A stretch of DNA of 64,000 nt from an uncultured Halieaceae bacterium (GTDB taxonomy: Bacteria > Pseudomonadota > Gammaproteobacteria > Pseudomonadales > Halieaceae). Shown here piece after piece: positions 8,753 to 19,184 of the stretch. Within the stretch, counting starts at the first letter, position 1. Every line of letters begins with the position of its first letter. The stretch is from NCBI GenBank assembly GCA_913045375.1, contig CAJWQE010000002.1:1-64000 (forward strand), read 5' to 3'. The translations under genes were made by a program, and so were the position numbers. The notes beneath the pieces were generated by a model. The model ran no database searches and had not been told where the DNA came from. It saw only the letters and a program-made list of their open reading frames with translations.

Positions 8753-9426
8753 AATTCGCGATGATTCTTGCGGCAGGCGAGGGGCGGCGTATGCGTCCTT
8801 TGACCAACAACATGCCGAAACCACTTATTCAAGTGGGGGGCAAAACATTGTTGGAGCGCCACATCGAGGGTTTGGTGAGTGCTGGGTTTACCGACTTGGT
8901 GATCAACGCCTCATACCTCTCCGATCAGGTGGTTGCTTTTTGTGGTGATGGTCAGCAATGGGGCTGCCGTGTTCATCTCTCGCTTGAGGAGACGCCCCTA
9001 GAAACTGCAGGGGGTATTCGAAAGGCCTTACCGCTACTTAAGGAAGAGTCGTTTGCGGTTGTGAACGGCGATGTCTTTACCGACTACCCGCTTGCCCGCC
9101 TAACAGAAGTGGAATTGGGCGACGACGTGGCGCATCTGGTCATGGTTCCCAATCCTGAACATCATCCAAGTGGTGACTTTGCTGTCAGTGACGGGCGTGT
9201 CGTTACTGGTGAGTCAGACAAGACAACCTTTTCTGGATTGTCGGTCATGAGTCATCGGCTCTTTGATGGTCTGGAGCACGACTTTGCGCCGCTTCGCCCG
9301 CTGTTTGATCGTGCGATTGCATCCGGGCAGGTATCGGGTGAGTTGTGGTCGGGGGTTTGGTCAGATGTGGGAACACCGCGGCGTTTATCAGAGCTCGAGT
9401 TTAGGCTGAGTAGTAACGCTCGATAA
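8749..9426 (+). CDS. murU: N-acetylmuramate alpha-1-phosphate uridylyltransferase MurU
   Basis: Transfers UMP to MurNAc-1-phosphate to give UDP-MurNAc, bypassing de novo synthesis and its fosfomycin-sensitive MurA step. The 225-residue protein opens with the sugar-nucleotidyltransferase signature [14 protein letters not shown] and [14 protein letters not shown], and has the metal-site aspartate in [11 protein letters not shown] (about 104-114). It is translationally coupled to amgK by a 4-base overlap. It is shorter than glucose-1-phosphate thymidylyltransferases, matching MurU. Confidence 0.9.
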   Translation: MKFAMILAAGEGRRMRPLTNNMPKPLIQVGGKTLLERHIEGLVSAGFTDLVINASYLSDQVVAFCGDGQQWGCRVHLSLEETPLETAGGIRKALPLLKEESFAVVNGDVFTDYPLARLTEVELGDDVAHLVMVPNPEHHPSGDFAVSDGRVVTGESDKTTFSGLSVMSHRLFDGLEHDFAPLRPLFDRAIASGQVSGELWSGVWSDVGTPRRLSELEFRLSSNAR

Positions 9427-9493
9427 GGTACTTGGCTGGTGGCTCGGGCCGTCCCGCTTTACACTACGCACTTTTATACCGATGGAACTTCTC

Positions 9494-10165
9494 ATGCGTG
9501 ATTACTTAATTGCTCCGTCAATCCTTGCGGCAGATTTTGCGCGCCTGGGGCAAGACGTTGAAGCAGTCTTGGATGCAGGCGCAGATATTGTTCATTTTGA
9601 CGTGATGGACAATCACTATGTCCCCAATTTAACCATTGGGCCCATGGTTTGTAGCGCGCTCCGAGATTATGGTATTTCAGCGCCGATTGACGTTCATTTG
9701 ATGGTGCAGCCAGTAGACGCACTGGTAGGCATGTTTGCCGATGCGGGTGCTTCTTACATTACGTTTCATCCCGACGCGTCGACCCATGTCGATAGGACCT
9801 TGCAGCTTATTCGCAATGCGGGTTGCAAGTCGGGCTTGGTATTTAATCCAGCCTCGAATCTCGATTCGCTCAAGTATGTACTCGATAAGGTCGACATGAT
9901 TTTGTTGATGTCAGTTAATCCCGGGTTCGGTGGTCAATCGTTTATTCCATCGACGCTCGACAAGTTGCGTGAAGCGCGCGCGCTCATTGATGAGTCAGGT
10001 TTGGATATTCGCCTTGAGGTCGATGGTGGTGTCGGTCCCGCTAATATCGCGGCGGTTGCTCAAGCTGGCGCAGATACCTTTGTCGCAGGCTCAGCCATCT
10101 TCGGTAAGCCCGATTATGCGGCGGTTATCCAGTCGATGCGCGACGAGTTGGCCAAGGTCAAATGA
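9494..10165 (+). CDS. rpe: Ribulose-phosphate 3-epimerase
   Basis: Interconverts ribulose-5-phosphate and xylulose-5-phosphate in the pentose phosphate pathway. From ATG 9494 it has 223 residues starting [19 protein letters not shown], the standard N-terminus; GGAA seven bases upstream supports this over ATG 9482. TIM-barrel metal and phosphate sites appear in [32 protein letters not shown] and EVDGGVG. Its TGA overlaps the trpE ATG. In pseudomonads gph (phosphoglycolate phosphatase) lies between rpe and trpE; here it is absent. Confidence 0.96.
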   Translation: MRDYLIAPSILAADFARLGQDVEAVLDAGADIVHFDVMDNHYVPNLTIGPMVCSALRDYGISAPIDVHLMVQPVDALVGMFADAGASYITFHPDASTHVDRTLQLIRNAGCKSGLVFNPASNLDSLKYVLDKVDMILLMSVNPGFGGQSFIPSTLDKLREARALIDESGLDIRLEVDGGVGPANIAAVAQAGADTFVAGSAIFGKPDYAAVIQSMRDELAKVK

Positions 10166-11652
10166 CCCAAACCCTGAGTCAAGAAGCGTTTGATGCCCTA
10201 GTGGCGGAGGGTTACTCGCGCATTCCAGTGACGAGAACCTTGCTGGCTGATACCGAGACGCCGTTGTCGACGTATACCAAACTCTGTGATCAACCTTATT
10301 CCTTTCTTTTCGAGTCAGTAGAGGGCGGTGAGAAATGGAGTCGCTACTCCATTGTCGGGCTCTCGTCGTTAGAACGATTTGTGGTATCGGGCAAACAGAT
10401 CTCCCGCTATTCGAAAGACCAACTTGTCGAGCGCTACGAGGTCGATGATCCGCTCGCTGAAGTCGAACGACTTCACGAGTCGACCAACAGCGCACCGCTC
10501 GATTCACTACCCGTATTCCATGGTGGATGGGTTGGCTATTTTTCGTATGACACGGTTCGGTACGTCGAGCCAAAGTTGGCACAGACGGCAAATCGGGACA
10601 CGCTTAATACGCCTGATATTTTGCTGATGCTTGCTGAGGAAGTGGTTGTTTTTGACAACTTGCGGGGCACGTTGACCTTGATCGTCAGCGCGGATACGTC
10701 GCAGGAAGACGCCCTCGAGCGATCTAACCATCGCTTGTCAGAGCTTGAAGCGCGTCTTTCCAAACCGATGCCATCATTGGCACGTTTTGAATTAGGGGCC
10801 ACTGACACAGCGGACATCGAATCAAGAGTGACGTTTGAGACAGATCAAGCGACCTTTGAGTCTTGGGTTGCGCGAGTAAAAGACTACATTTTGGATGGCG
10901 ACGTCATGCAGGTCGTCATCTCGCAGCGAATGACCTTACCTTTTGAGGCAGAGCCGCTAAATCTTTACCGCGCATTGCGTCATTTAAACCCTTCTCCTTA
11001 TCTGTTTTTCCTCGATCTTGACGATTTTCATGTCGTTGGGAGTTCCCCCGAGATTCTGGTCCGCGCGGAACGCGGTCAAATTACCGTGCGCCCCATCGCA
11101 GGCACGATTCGACGCGGCGCGACGGAAGCGGAGGATGCTGCGCTCGCGGACAAGCTGCTCAGTGATGAAAAAGAGCGTGCTGAGCATCTGATGTTGATCG
11201 ATCTTGGGCGCAATGATGTGGGTCGCGTTGCAACACCCGGTAGCGTCGAGTTAACCGATAAGATGGTCATAGAGAAGTATTCGCATGTGATGCACATCGT
11301 ATCGAACGTGACCGGCGAGTCTCGCGATGATGTAACAGCCATCGACTCGTTGAGAGCGACCCTGCCTGCGGGAACGCTGAGCGGGGCACCCAAGATCCGT
11401 GCCATGGAAATTATTGATGAACTAGAGCCCGTAAAGCGCGGTGTATACGGCGGTGCTGTGGGTTATCTGACCTGGTCTGGCGATATGGACACGGCGATCG
11501 CAATACGAACGGCCGTGGTGAAAGACAACACTCTGGTGGTGCAAGCCGGCGCTGGTGTCGTTGCCGACTCGGTACCTGCATCTGAGTGGGAAGAGACGCT
11601 CAACAAGGCCAGAGCGGTCCTGCGAGCCGCAGCCATGGTAGAGGCGAGTTGA
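10162..11652 (+). CDS. trpE: Anthranilate synthase component I
   Basis: Makes anthranilate from chorismate with ammonia from TrpG, the first committed tryptophan step. At 496 residues it is full length. The N-terminal domain contains the feedback-inhibition region ([15 protein letters not shown]). The chorismate-binding domain shows [30 protein letters not shown] and the [14 protein letters not shown] segment. It begins inside the rpe stop, so it belongs to an rpe-trpEGDC transcription unit. No leader-peptide attenuator is possible in this arrangement because rpe directly precedes it. Confidence 0.96.
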   Translation: MTQTLSQEAFDALVAEGYSRIPVTRTLLADTETPLSTYTKLCDQPYSFLFESVEGGEKWSRYSIVGLSSLERFVVSGKQISRYSKDQLVERYEVDDPLAEVERLHESTNSAPLDSLPVFHGGWVGYFSYDTVRYVEPKLAQTANRDTLNTPDILLMLAEEVVVFDNLRGTLTLIVSADTSQEDALERSNHRLSELEARLSKPMPSLARFELGATDTADIESRVTFETDQATFESWVARVKDYILDGDVMQVVISQRMTLPFEAEPLNLYRALRHLNPSPYLFFLDLDDFHVVGSSPEILVRAERGQITVRPIAGTIRRGATEAEDAALADKLLSDEKERAEHLMLIDLGRNDVGRVATPGSVELTDKMVIEKYSHVMHIVSNVTGESRDDVTAIDSLRATLPAGTLSGAPKIRAMEIIDELEPVKRGVYGGAVGYLTWSGDMDTAIAIRTAVVKDNTLVVQAGAGVVADSVPASEWEETLNKARAVLRAAAMVEAS

Positions 11653-11656
11653 TTAG

Positions 11657-12253
11657 ATGACTGCTCCTAACGTTTTAATGATCGACAACTACGATTCCTT
11701 CACTTGGAATGTTGTTCAATATCTGTGGGAACTCGGGGCAGATGTTGCCGTACATCGTAATGATGAAATTACGACGGATGAGATTGCCTCGGCAGCGCCT
11801 GCGCTGCTCTGTGTCTCTCCGGGACCTTGCTCGCCAACCGAGGCGGGCGTTTCCATCACGTCGATCGAGCGATTCGCCGGTGAGATCCCTATTTTTGGTA
11901 TCTGCTTGGGCATGCAAAGCATTGGCGCTGCCTTCGGTGGCGACATTGTCAGGGCGCCCGAGGTCATGCATGGAAAAACAAGCGATGTTCACCACAACGG
12001 CACGGGTGTTTTCGAGGGGCTGCCATCGCCCTTTACGGCGACGCGATATCACTCGCTTGTGGTTGATCCTGCGACGTTGCCGGATTGCCTGGAGATAACA
12101 GCCTGGACAGTAGACGACGCTGGTGAACTCGATGTGATCATGGGTCTTCGCCACCGCGAGCTCAGCGTTGAGGGTGTGCAGTTTCACCCCGAGTCGATTC
12201 TGACGGAGCATGGTCACGCCATGCTACAAAACTTCCTGAAGCAAGCCAGCTGA
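11657..12253 (+). CDS. trpG: Anthranilate synthase glutamine amidotransferase component
   Basis: Class I glutamine amidotransferase that feeds ammonia to TrpE and may also serve folate synthesis. The 198-residue protein has [11 protein letters not shown] (about 7-17), the nucleophile cysteine in GICLGMQ (about 80-86) and the catalytic His-Glu in [11 protein letters not shown] (about 173-183). It starts four bases after the trpE stop. It is not fused to trpD, unlike the enterobacterial arrangement. Confidence 0.95.
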   Translation: MTAPNVLMIDNYDSFTWNVVQYLWELGADVAVHRNDEITTDEIASAAPALLCVSPGPCSPTEAGVSITSIERFAGEIPIFGICLGMQSIGAAFGGDIVRAPEVMHGKTSDVHHNGTGVFEGLPSPFTATRYHSLVVDPATLPDCLEITAWTVDDAGELDVIMGLRHRELSVEGVQFHPESILTEHGHAMLQNFLKQAS

Positions 12254-12262
12254 GGTAATGCA

Positions 12263-13300
12263 ATGAATATTCAAGCAGCCATCGCGCAGGTTGTAGCCGG
12301 ACAGTCCCTGTCGCGCGCTGACATGGAAACCGTTATGCGCACCGTCATGCAGGGGGAAGCGACGGAGGCCCAAATCGGAGGCCTGCTGGTGGGTCTACGT
12401 ATGAAGGGCGAGACCATTGATGAAATCGTGGGTGCTGCTAGCGTGATGCGATCGCTTGCGACGCCTGTCGATATCGACACCGATGGATTGATTGACCTCG
12501 CGGGCACAGGTGGCGATGGTGCGAATCTATTTAACGTATCGACGGCTGCTACCTTTGTTGTGGCAGGCGCAGGTGGTCGAATCGCCAAGCACGGTAACCG
12601 TTCGGTCTCGAGTTCATCAGGCTCCTCTGATGTGCTCTCCGCGCTGGGAGTTGATCTGTCTGTGAGTCCTGCCGCGATCGCGGACTCTATTGCGTCGATT
12701 GGCGTTGGCTTTATGTTTGCCCCCATGCATCACAGTGCAATGAAGCACGCTATTGGTCCGCGACAACAGCTGGCGATGCGAACGATATTCAATGTCCTGG
12801 GCCCGCTGACTAATCCCGCCGGCGCACGACGACAGGTGCTCGGCGTATTCTCGCCCGCCTTATGTGATGTTATGGCCTCTGCCCTGCGCGATTTGGGAAG
12901 TGAACACGTGATGGTGGTTCATGGGCTTGATGGCTTGGATGAGATTTCTGTGTCGGCAAAGACTACGGTCTGTGAGCTTGCTAATGGCGAGCTGACACAC
13001 TACGAAATTGACCCAGCAGCCTTCGGGCATGCGCACGATTCAGTGGCTGACTTGTGTGTTGAAGATGCCGACGAATCAGCTGCCCTGATCCGCGCAGCGT
13101 TGGGTGGTGATACGTCTGATCGATCAGCGAAAGCCCGTTCCATCATTGCCATGAATGCTGGTGCAGGCCTCTACGTTGGCGGTCAAGCCCATTCTCTCGA
13201 GGCCGGTATTGAGTTGGCGATGGGCGCCATGCATTCGGGCAAGGCACTGCAAACCCTCGAGGCTTTTGCTGAGCTAACCCAAGCCGCTGGAGGCGCCTAA
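12263..13300 (+). CDS. trpD: Anthranilate phosphoribosyltransferase
   Basis: Attaches phosphoribosyl to anthranilate. The 345-residue protein has an N-terminal helical domain and the PRPP-binding [17 protein letters not shown] (about 77-93), a [15 protein letters not shown] loop (about 108-122) and the late metal motif [13 protein letters not shown] lies nine bases before ATG 12263. Its stop overlaps the trpC ATG by one base (TAATG). Confidence 0.96.
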   Translation: MNIQAAIAQVVAGQSLSRADMETVMRTVMQGEATEAQIGGLLVGLRMKGETIDEIVGAASVMRSLATPVDIDTDGLIDLAGTGGDGANLFNVSTAATFVVAGAGGRIAKHGNRSVSSSSGSSDVLSALGVDLSVSPAAIADSIASIGVGFMFAPMHHSAMKHAIGPRQQLAMRTIFNVLGPLTNPAGARRQVLGVFSPALCDVMASALRDLGSEHVMVVHGLDGLDEISVSAKTTVCELANGELTHYEIDPAAFGHAHDSVADLCVEDADESAALIRAALGGDTSDRSAKARSIIAMNAGAGLYVGGQAHSLEAGIELAMGAMHSGKALQTLEAFAELTQAAGGA

Positions 13301-14112
13301 TGTTAAGCGATACGCCAACGGTTCTGCGCCGAATTTGCGACCGCAAGCTCGAGGAAATTGGGGAGCGGAAGACGCTCCGAACGCTAGGCACATTAAAAGA
13401 GCAGGCACTCGCTCAGCCAACGCCACGTGGGTTTATCGAGGCACTCCGAGCCCGAGCCAGTGCGGGTCATCCGGCAGTTATCGCAGAGGTTAAGAAAGCG
13501 AGTCCAAGCAAGGGTGTGATCCGCGAGGATTTTGATCCAGCTGAGATCGCTAAAAGCTATGAAAATGGCGGGGCAGCATGTTTGTCAGTACTTACTGACA
13601 TCGATTTTTTCCAAGGGGCTGACGACTATTTGAAGGCGGCGAGAGCGGCTTGCCAGCTGCCCGCGATCCGCAAAGATTTCACTTTGGACTCCTATCAGAT
13701 TTGGGAGTCCCGTGCGCTGGGCGCGGACGCTATTTTGCTGATAGTTGCCTGCTTGGACGACGCTCAATTGGCGGACCTCTACGCCGAGGCGCGCGAGGCG
13801 CGACTGGACGTGTTAGTGGAGGTCCACGATCGTGTGGAGCTGGAGAGGGCATTGGCGCTTGATCTTGATCTGGTTGGTATCAACAACCGCGATTTACACA
13901 CGTTTGATACCAGCCTTCAGACCACCCTCGACCTGTTATCAGACGTCCCTGCCGGCGTTACCGTTGTAACCGAGAGTGGGTTGCACACAGCGGACGATAT
14001 GAAGCTGATGCTAGATCACGGTGTTTCCACGTTTTTGATTGGTGAATCGTTTATGCGTCAGCCGTCACCCGGAGACGCACTATCAGCGATGGTGAGTGAC
14101 GCTACTGGTTGA
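13300..14112 (+). CDS. trpC: Indole-3-glycerol phosphate synthase
   Basis: Closes the indole ring from CdRP. The 270-residue TIM-barrel has the signature [18 protein letters not shown] (about 58-75), with catalytic glutamate and lysines, then [19 protein letters not shown] and [10 protein letters not shown]. It is monofunctional (no TrpF fusion) and last in the trp run. trpF, trpB and trpA are not in the window. Its end overlaps the convergent crp gene by 11 bases. Confidence 0.96.
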   Translation: MLSDTPTVLRRICDRKLEEIGERKTLRTLGTLKEQALAQPTPRGFIEALRARASAGHPAVIAEVKKASPSKGVIREDFDPAEIAKSYENGGAACLSVLTDIDFFQGADDYLKAARAACQLPAIRKDFTLDSYQIWESRALGADAILLIVACLDDAQLADLYAEAREARLDVLVEVHDRVELERALALDLDLVGINNRDLHTFDTSLQTTLDLLSDVPAGVTVVTESGLHTADDMKLMLDHGVSTFLIGESFMRQPSPGDALSAMVSDATG

Positions 14113-14767
14113 TTTTGGTGCCCGTGCTGTTGGCGGGCTCTCGAAGAACGACGATTGTTTTTCCCGCCACGGTGATGTAGCCGTCGCCCTCGAGCATTTT
14201 CAGTACTCTTCCCGCCATCTCGCGAGAACAGCCCACCAGTTTTCCCAGCTCTTGCCGAGTCACCCGAATTTGCATCCCATCAGGGTGGGTCATGGCCTCG
14301 GGCAATGTGGTGAGCTGAATGAGCGATCGGTGAATGCGTCCGTAGACATCGATAAACGTCAGGTCGGCAAGCTTGCGCGTCGTATTCTTCAGTCGCTGCC
14401 CAATTTGGGTTGTCAGCGCATACAGCACATCCGGGAACTGCTGCCGAATTGCGTGGAAGTCTTGATAGCTGATGCGACCAAACTCGCACGGTGTGCGTGT
14501 TACAAGGTTGGCCGTGCGGTGCTCTTCGCCGAATAGCCCCATCTCACCAAAGAATTCACCCGGATTGAGATAGCTCACCACCATTTCTTGCTCTGGGTCT
14601 TCGATATCGTCAACGATCACAGACACCGAACCATCCAGAATGAGGTAGAGGTCCTCACTCGGTTCACCTTGACGGAATACGACCGACTTCGATTTCATCG
14701 AGAGTCGCGCGCAATGCACGAGGAAAGCCTCGGCATTGGGAATACGCTTACTCACTAGGTAGTTCAT
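14102..14767 (-). CDS. crp: cAMP-receptor-type transcription regulator (CRP/Vfr)
   Basis: Global regulator with an N-terminal cyclic-nucleotide-binding barrel and a C-terminal winged helix. From ATG 14767 it has 221 residues. The cAMP pocket is visible around [15 protein letters not shown] and [13 protein letters not shown] (Arg-Thr contacts), and the recognition helix region reads [22 protein letters not shown], nearly the CRP/Vfr sequence. The frame remains open upstream, but that extension has no family character. A near-consensus CRP site lies 15-30 bases upstream, suggesting autoregulation. It sits back to back with yhfA, as in E. coli. Confidence 0.93.
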   Translation of the reverse strand: MNYLVSKRIPNAEAFLVHCARLSMKSKSVVFRQGEPSEDLYLILDGSVSVIVDDIEDPEQEMVVSYLNPGEFFGEMGLFGEEHRTANLVTRTPCEFGRISYQDFHAIRQQFPDVLYALTTQIGQRLKNTTRKLADLTFIDVYGRIHRSLIQLTTLPEAMTHPDGMQIRVTRQELGKLVGCSREMAGRVLKMLEGDGYITVAGKTIVVLREPANSTGTKINQ

Positions 14768-14781
14768 TGGGACCGCCGTTA

Positions 14782-14797
14782 TGTGATTTATCGCACA
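14782..14797. promoter_or_regulatory. Near-consensus CRP-binding site in the crp-yhfA spacer
   Basis: TGTGATTTATCGCACA reads TGTGA-N6-GCACA; the ideal second half-site is TCACA, so nine of ten conserved bases match. On the minus strand a possible -10 element TATGCT (14806-14811) would place the crp start near 14799, so bound protein would overlap the start region. This suggests negative autoregulation and perhaps an effect on yhfA. The match is seen directly; the regulatory direction is inferred. Confidence 0.7.
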
Positions 14798-14882
14798 CTT
14801 ACAGTAGCATAGCGGGCCGCGCGGCGAGGTGCCACACATCGCCGCACCGAGAGTTTCCAATGGTTTGATCAAGAAGGTTGGT

Positions 14883-15302
14883 ATGCACGGGACAGTGAAA
14901 TGGGTAGATGGCGTCATGACACTAGCCGAGTCAGGCTCGGGACACAGTGTTGTTATGGATGGCCCACCGGAGCTGGGGGGCAAAAATCATGGGTTGCGTC
15001 CTATGGAGATGCTGCTGCTGGGAACGGGCGGCTGTGCACTTTTCGACGTCATCACTATGCTCAAAAAGTCTCGGCAAGCGATTTCAAACTGTCGAGTTGA
15101 ACTTCAGGCAGAACGATCGGATGGTGTGCCAGCGGTATTCACCGCTATCAATTTACACTTTGTTGTCGAGGGCGATGGTCTTAAGGACAATCAGGTAGCG
15201 CGTGCTGTACAACTTTCAGCGGAAAAATACTGTTCTGCTTCTATCATGTTGGCGACCGGCGGTGTCGAGGTGACTCACTCTCACGAGACGCATACTCGGT
15301 AG
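14883..15302 (+). CDS. yhfA: OsmC/Ohr family protein, YhfA type
   Basis: A 139-residue OsmC-fold protein; the family includes thiol-dependent peroxidases, but the role of the YhfA branch is not settled. It starts MHGTVKWVDGVMTL at ATG 14883 with AGAAGG well placed. The conserved cysteines are in GTGGCALFD (about 49-57) and SAEKYCSAS (about 114-122). The position divergent from crp is the same as in E. coli, which supports the YhfA assignment. The frame is open for 18 codons upstream without conserved sequence. Confidence 0.88.
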   Translation: MHGTVKWVDGVMTLAESGSGHSVVMDGPPELGGKNHGLRPMEMLLLGTGGCALFDVITMLKKSRQAISNCRVELQAERSDGVPAVFTAINLHFVVEGDGLKDNQVARAVQLSAEKYCSASIMLATGGVEVTHSHETHTR

Positions 15303-15351
15303 GGATAGCGTCGCACGCGAGGGACAGACGCGCGACAAACCGATTTTATTG

Positions 15352-16005
15352 CTATAGCCAATAAGTGGTTTTGGTCATCACCTGGCTCGCAGTGCGCATC
15401 ATGCGTTTCACGGGATCTGAAAATTCCTTGCCACCTTGCTCTAAGGCGTGCGCGCCATGACGCTCTTCCTCAGCGAGCATTTGCTGCAGTACCAGTTGCG
15501 ACTTGCGATCATCCGAAGGGAGCTTCTGCAGGTGTTCCTTCAAGTGCATTGCCACACCTTCCTCTGTCGCGTGAACAAAGCCTAGGCTTACCTTGTCGCC
15601 AATAGCGCCGGTGAGTGCGCCTAGCGCGTAGGAGGTTGCAAAAAAAAGCGGATTAAGTCGGCTGGTGCGAGTGCCCAACTCGTCGATTCGTTCTTCACAC
15701 CAATCGAGGTGATCTTTTTCTTCTTGGGCGGCCTCAAGTAGCGCAGTACGTGTTTCCTCTGTCTTGGCAACAAGCGCCTGACCACGGTAGAGCGCTTGAG
15801 CGCATACCTCACCCGTATGATTAATGCGCATTAAACCACCAGCATGTTTGCGCTCCGCCTCGGTAAGCTCGGCCTCTGTATGCTCGGCTGCAGGTGAAGG
15901 TCGCTCACCGGCCATGGCATTCGTGCCATGACTCAACTCCCGCATCGCGGTGTCGAGTGTGGATATGAGGCGATCAAGGCTGCTGAGTCGTCTTTGCATG
16001 GTCAT
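15352..16005 (-). CDS. coq7: 2-nonaprenyl-3-methyl-6-methoxy-1,4-benzoquinol hydroxylase (Coq7)
   Basis: Di-iron monooxygenase for the last hydroxylation in ubiquinone synthesis, used by many gammaproteobacteria in place of UbiF. Ferritin-like iron ligands are visible: RINHTGEVCAQ, EEKDHLDWCEER, HATEEGVAMHL and AEEERHGAHAL (ExxH pairs). About 217 residues from ATG 16005; ATG 15999 or GTG 16026 are alternatives since no strong ribosome-binding site decides. It follows purD by about 24 bases on the same strand. Confidence 0.93.
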   Translation of the reverse strand: MTMQRRLSSLDRLISTLDTAMRELSHGTNAMAGERPSPAAEHTEAELTEAERKHAGGLMRINHTGEVCAQALYRGQALVAKTEETRTALLEAAQEEKDHLDWCEERIDELGTRTSRLNPLFFATSYALGALTGAIGDKVSLGFVHATEEGVAMHLKEHLQKLPSDDRKSQLVLQQMLAEEERHGAHALEQGGKEFSDPVKRMMRTASQVMTKTTYWL

Positions 16006-16029
16006 AACCGTAAAATTCAGGACCACAGG

Positions 16030-17304
16030 TTAACGCTGTAGCGCGCGCCATCCAATATCAGACCGATATTTCATGCCATCCCAACTGATATCAGAGGCAG
16101 CTTCGTAGGCACGCTGTGCGGCAGTAGCGAGTGTCTCAGCCTTGGCCGTCACGCAAAGCACGCGACCACCGGCCGTCACTGTTTCGTCGCCTTCTTGACG
16201 AGTACCGGCATGAAATACCTTGGTCGAGGGACGCGATTTGCTTAAACCATGGATGGGAAGCCCTGTTGGGCTGGAGCTTGGGTAGTGCTCTGAGGCCAGA
16301 ACGACACCAATGGTCGCCTCATCACTCCAAATGGCTGTTTCATTTGCGAGTCGGCCTTCGCATGCGGCCAGGCAGTGCTCAGTAAGATCTGACTCCAGGC
16401 GCATCATAATGGGCTGGGTCTCGGGGTCACCAAAACGGCAATTGAACTCAATCACTTTGGGTGCGCCGCTGTTGTCGATCATTAGACCCGCATACAAAAA
16501 GCCGCGGTAGCGATTGCCATCATCGAGCATGCCTTGGACCGTAGGGTAAATGATCTCCGACATCACACGGTCGTGGATCTCTGGGGTTACTACGGGCGCT
16601 GGGGAATAAGCCCCCATGCCTCCGGTGTTGGGGCCGGTGTCGCCCTCACCAACGCGTTTGTGGTCCTGCGACGTTGCCATCGTAAGCACGTCAGTGCCGT
16701 CGACCATGACAATAAAACTTGCTTCCTCGCCATCCAAAAATTCTTCGATAACGACTCTCGCACCCGCATCACCGAATGCGTTCCCCGACAGCATGTCGCG
16801 AGCTGCTTCTTCTGCCTGATCAACGCTGGACGCGACGATCACGCCTTTACCCGCAGCGAGGCCATCAGCCTTCACTACAATGGGAGCGCCTTGAGCGCGG
16901 ATGTAGGCGCAGGCCGCCTCGGCGTCGGTAAACGTCTCGTAGGCACCTGTTGGTATGTGGTGGCGCGCTAAGAAATCCTTAGTGAACGCTTTTGAGCCCT
17001 CAAGTTGGGCTGCAGCCGCGGTCGGACCAAAACAAGCCAATCCCTCTGATGAGAAATGATCAACAATGCCATCGACAAGCGGAGCTTCCGGACCAACCAC
17101 GGTTAGTCCGCAATCGTTGTCGCGCGCAAACTGAGCGAGCGCGCCGAAGTCAGAAGGGCTGATATCCACATTGTGACAGTTGGGCTCGTTGGCTGTTCCC
17201 GCATTACCGGGTGCCACAAACACAGTCTCTACTGATGTCGACTGTGCCAGCTTCCATGCGAGCGCGTGTTCCCGGCCGCCGCTGCCTATCATCAATACGT
17301 TCAT
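16030..17304 (-). CDS. purD: Phosphoribosylamine-glycine ligase
   Basis: ATP-grasp enzyme joining glycine to phosphoribosylamine in purine synthesis. From ATG 17304 (MNVLMIGSGGREHALAWKL) it has 424 residues. Seen motifs are VVGPEAPLVDGIVD, the ATP-binding KADGLAAGKGV and GFLYAGLMID with EFNCRFGDPETQ near the active site. The frame runs back into purH, but the 3945-style long start has no family sequence here either; 17304 follows the purH stop with a one-base gap. This is the conserved purHD order. Confidence 0.96.
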   Translation of the reverse strand: MNVLMIGSGGREHALAWKLAQSTSVETVFVAPGNAGTANEPNCHNVDISPSDFGALAQFARDNDCGLTVVGPEAPLVDGIVDHFSSEGLACFGPTAAAAQLEGSKAFTKDFLARHHIPTGAYETFTDAEAACAYIRAQGAPIVVKADGLAAGKGVIVASSVDQAEEAARDMLSGNAFGDAGARVVIEEFLDGEEASFIVMVDGTDVLTMATSQDHKRVGEGDTGPNTGGMGAYSPAPVVTPEIHDRVMSEIIYPTVQGMLDDGNRYRGFLYAGLMIDNSGAPKVIEFNCRFGDPETQPIMMRLESDLTEHCLAACEGRLANETAIWSDEATIGVVLASEHYPSSSPTGLPIHGLSKSRPSTKVFHAGTRQEGDETVTAGGRVLCVTAKAETLATAAQRAYEAASDISWDGMKYRSDIGWRALQR

Positions 17305-17305
17305 A

Positions 17306-18880
17306 TCAGTGCCTAAAGTGACGAACGCCAGTAAACACCATGGCAATGCCGGCTTCATTTGCCGCGGCAATTACCTCGTCATCTCGAATTGATCCGCCCG
17401 GTTGGATAACAGCGCGGATACCCCGTTCAGCGGCATTATCAATACCATCGCGGAAGGGGAAAAATGCGTCTGAGGCCATAACGGCACCGGCAACTTCAAG
17501 TCCTGCATGCTCAGCTTTGATGGCCGCAATACGCGCTGAATTTACTCTCGACATTTGACCTGCACCGACACCGATTGTGCGCTGACTTGAGGCGTAGATG
17601 ATGGCATTCGATTTCACAAACTTAGCGACCCGCCAAGCAAACAAAAGGTCCTTCATCTCCTGCTCGGTGGGTGCACGCTCCGAGACAACACTGAGATCAT
17701 TAGCGGCGAGGACGTGGTCATCCCGATCTTGGATGAGCAATCCGCCGTTAACTCTCTTCAGGTCCCAGGTTGGTGTTCTCTCGCCCCAGTATCCCGTGGA
17801 CATGACGCGGACATTGGGCTTGCTGGCGGCTGCACTCAATGCATTTTCCGCGATGGCTGGCGCGGTAATGACCTCAACAAACTGCGAGTCAATGATGTTG
17901 GTTAATGTTTCCTCATCTAGCTCTCTGTTAAACGCAATGATTCCACCGAAAGCCGACTCGGTATCGGTTTCGAAGGCCTTTCGATAGGCCTCAAGAAGGG
18001 TCGGGGCGACAGCAACGCCGCAAGGGTTCGCGTGTTTAACAATGACACACGCGGGTTCATCAAATGATTTAACACACTCGATGGCCGCATCGGCGTCAGC
18101 GACGTTGTTGTAACTTAGCGGCTTCCCTTGATGCAACGTCGCTGTTCCAACTCCGGCTTCAGTGACATTCCGATCGATGTAGAACGCTGCACTCTGATGT
18201 GGGTTTTCGCCGTACCGCATGACCGAGCTGCGATTGAATTGGAAATTGGCCGTGCGTGGAAATGCGTCTGGCTCGTCAGCATCTACTCGGCGACCCAGAT
18301 AATTTGCAATTGCTCCATCGTAGCCCGCGGTATGTTCAAAAGCTTTTACGGCAAGATCGAACCGAAGCGTATCCGATGTACCGCCACTCGAGGCAATTTC
18401 CGAAAGCACACGATCGAAATCGTTGTTATCGACCACGATGGTGACATCGCGATGGTTTTTTGCTGCCGCGCGAACCATGGTTGGACCGCCGATATCAATA
18501 TTCTCGATGGCGTCTTCGAGCGAGCAGTCAGGATTGGCGACGGTGGATTCGAACGGGTAGAGATTGACCACAACCAGATCGATGCTATCGATCGCATTCG
18601 CTGACATCACGGCATCATCGGTTCCCCTGCGGCCTAAAATGCCACCATGAATTTTTGGATGCAGCGTTTTGACTCGACCGTCCATCATCTCGGGAAAGCC
18701 CGTGTGATCAGAGACCTCGGTCACTGGCACGCCTTCGGATAGTAGGAGGCGACATGTGCCTCCCGTTGAGAGAATCTTTACACCCTGTGCCGCGAGGGCT
18801 TGGGCAAAGGGTACAACACCTGATTTGTCGGAAACGCTAATTAAAGCACTGTTGATAGGGGCGACTCTCGCCTCGGTCAT
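17306..18880 (-). CDS. purH: Bifunctional AICAR transformylase/IMP cyclohydrolase
   Basis: Performs the last two steps of IMP synthesis. The 524-residue protein has the N-terminal MGS-like IMP cyclohydrolase domain ([30 protein letters not shown]) and the C-terminal transformylase domain with [10 protein letters not shown], the Lys-His pair in [11 protein letters not shown] and [12 protein letters not shown]. It is followed by purD and preceded by fis and dusB on the same strand, an arrangement shared with pseudomonads. Confidence 0.97.
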   Translation of the reverse strand: MTEARVAPINSALISVSDKSGVVPFAQALAAQGVKILSTGGTCRLLLSEGVPVTEVSDHTGFPEMMDGRVKTLHPKIHGGILGRRGTDDAVMSANAIDSIDLVVVNLYPFESTVANPDCSLEDAIENIDIGGPTMVRAAAKNHRDVTIVVDNNDFDRVLSEIASSGGTSDTLRFDLAVKAFEHTAGYDGAIANYLGRRVDADEPDAFPRTANFQFNRSSVMRYGENPHQSAAFYIDRNVTEAGVGTATLHQGKPLSYNNVADADAAIECVKSFDEPACVIVKHANPCGVAVAPTLLEAYRKAFETDTESAFGGIIAFNRELDEETLTNIIDSQFVEVITAPAIAENALSAAASKPNVRVMSTGYWGERTPTWDLKRVNGGLLIQDRDDHVLAANDLSVVSERAPTEQEMKDLLFAWRVAKFVKSNAIIYASSQRTIGVGAGQMSRVNSARIAAIKAEHAGLEVAGAVMASDAFFPFRDGIDNAAERGIRAVIQPGGSIRDDEVIAAANEAGIAMVFTGVRHFRH

Positions 18881-18941
18881 GGGATTACCTCTGGGGTCTG
18901 ATAACTCTCGGTTGTCTAAGCTAGCTATTACAAAAGCTAGG

Positions 18942-19184
18942 TCATAAAAGATTGTATTGGCGCAGTTTTTTTCTCAGCGTACCTCGATTGAGTCCAAGCA
19001 TGGCTGCTGCGCGACTTTGGTTATTGGCAGTGTATTCCATGACTACGCGTAAAAGGGGCTCTTCGACTTCCGCTAGGACCAGATTATAGAATTCGCTAGT
19101 CTCCTCGCCGTCCAATGTTTCAATAAACTGCCTGATCGCGTCTTCTGCGGCGGTCTTCAGAGCGCCTTTTGTGTTCGTTGTCAC
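18942..19184 (-). CDS. fis: DNA-binding protein Fis
   Basis: Nucleoid-associated protein that bends DNA and controls growth-rate-dependent genes. The C-terminal helix-turn-helix is unmistakable: [20 protein letters not shown] (about 55-74). At 80 residues it is shorter than E. coli Fis (98), lacking part of the N-terminal beta-hairpin arm that touches Hin/Gin invertases. The ATG overlaps the dusB stop by four bases, preserving the dusB-fis operon. Confidence 0.93.
   Translation of the reverse strand: MTTNTKGALKTAAEDAIRQFIETLDGEETSEFYNLVLAEVEEPLLRVVMEYTANNQSRAAAMLGLNRGTLRKKLRQYNLL

Noticed and set aside
9427..9481. Terminator between murU and rpe (CGGG/CCCG)
   Set aside because: Only a four-base stem with a weak T stretch; too small to call.
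15303..15351. Hairpin terminator after yhfA (GTCG...CGAC arms)
   Set aside because: The stem is interrupted by a bulge and there is no clear uridine run.
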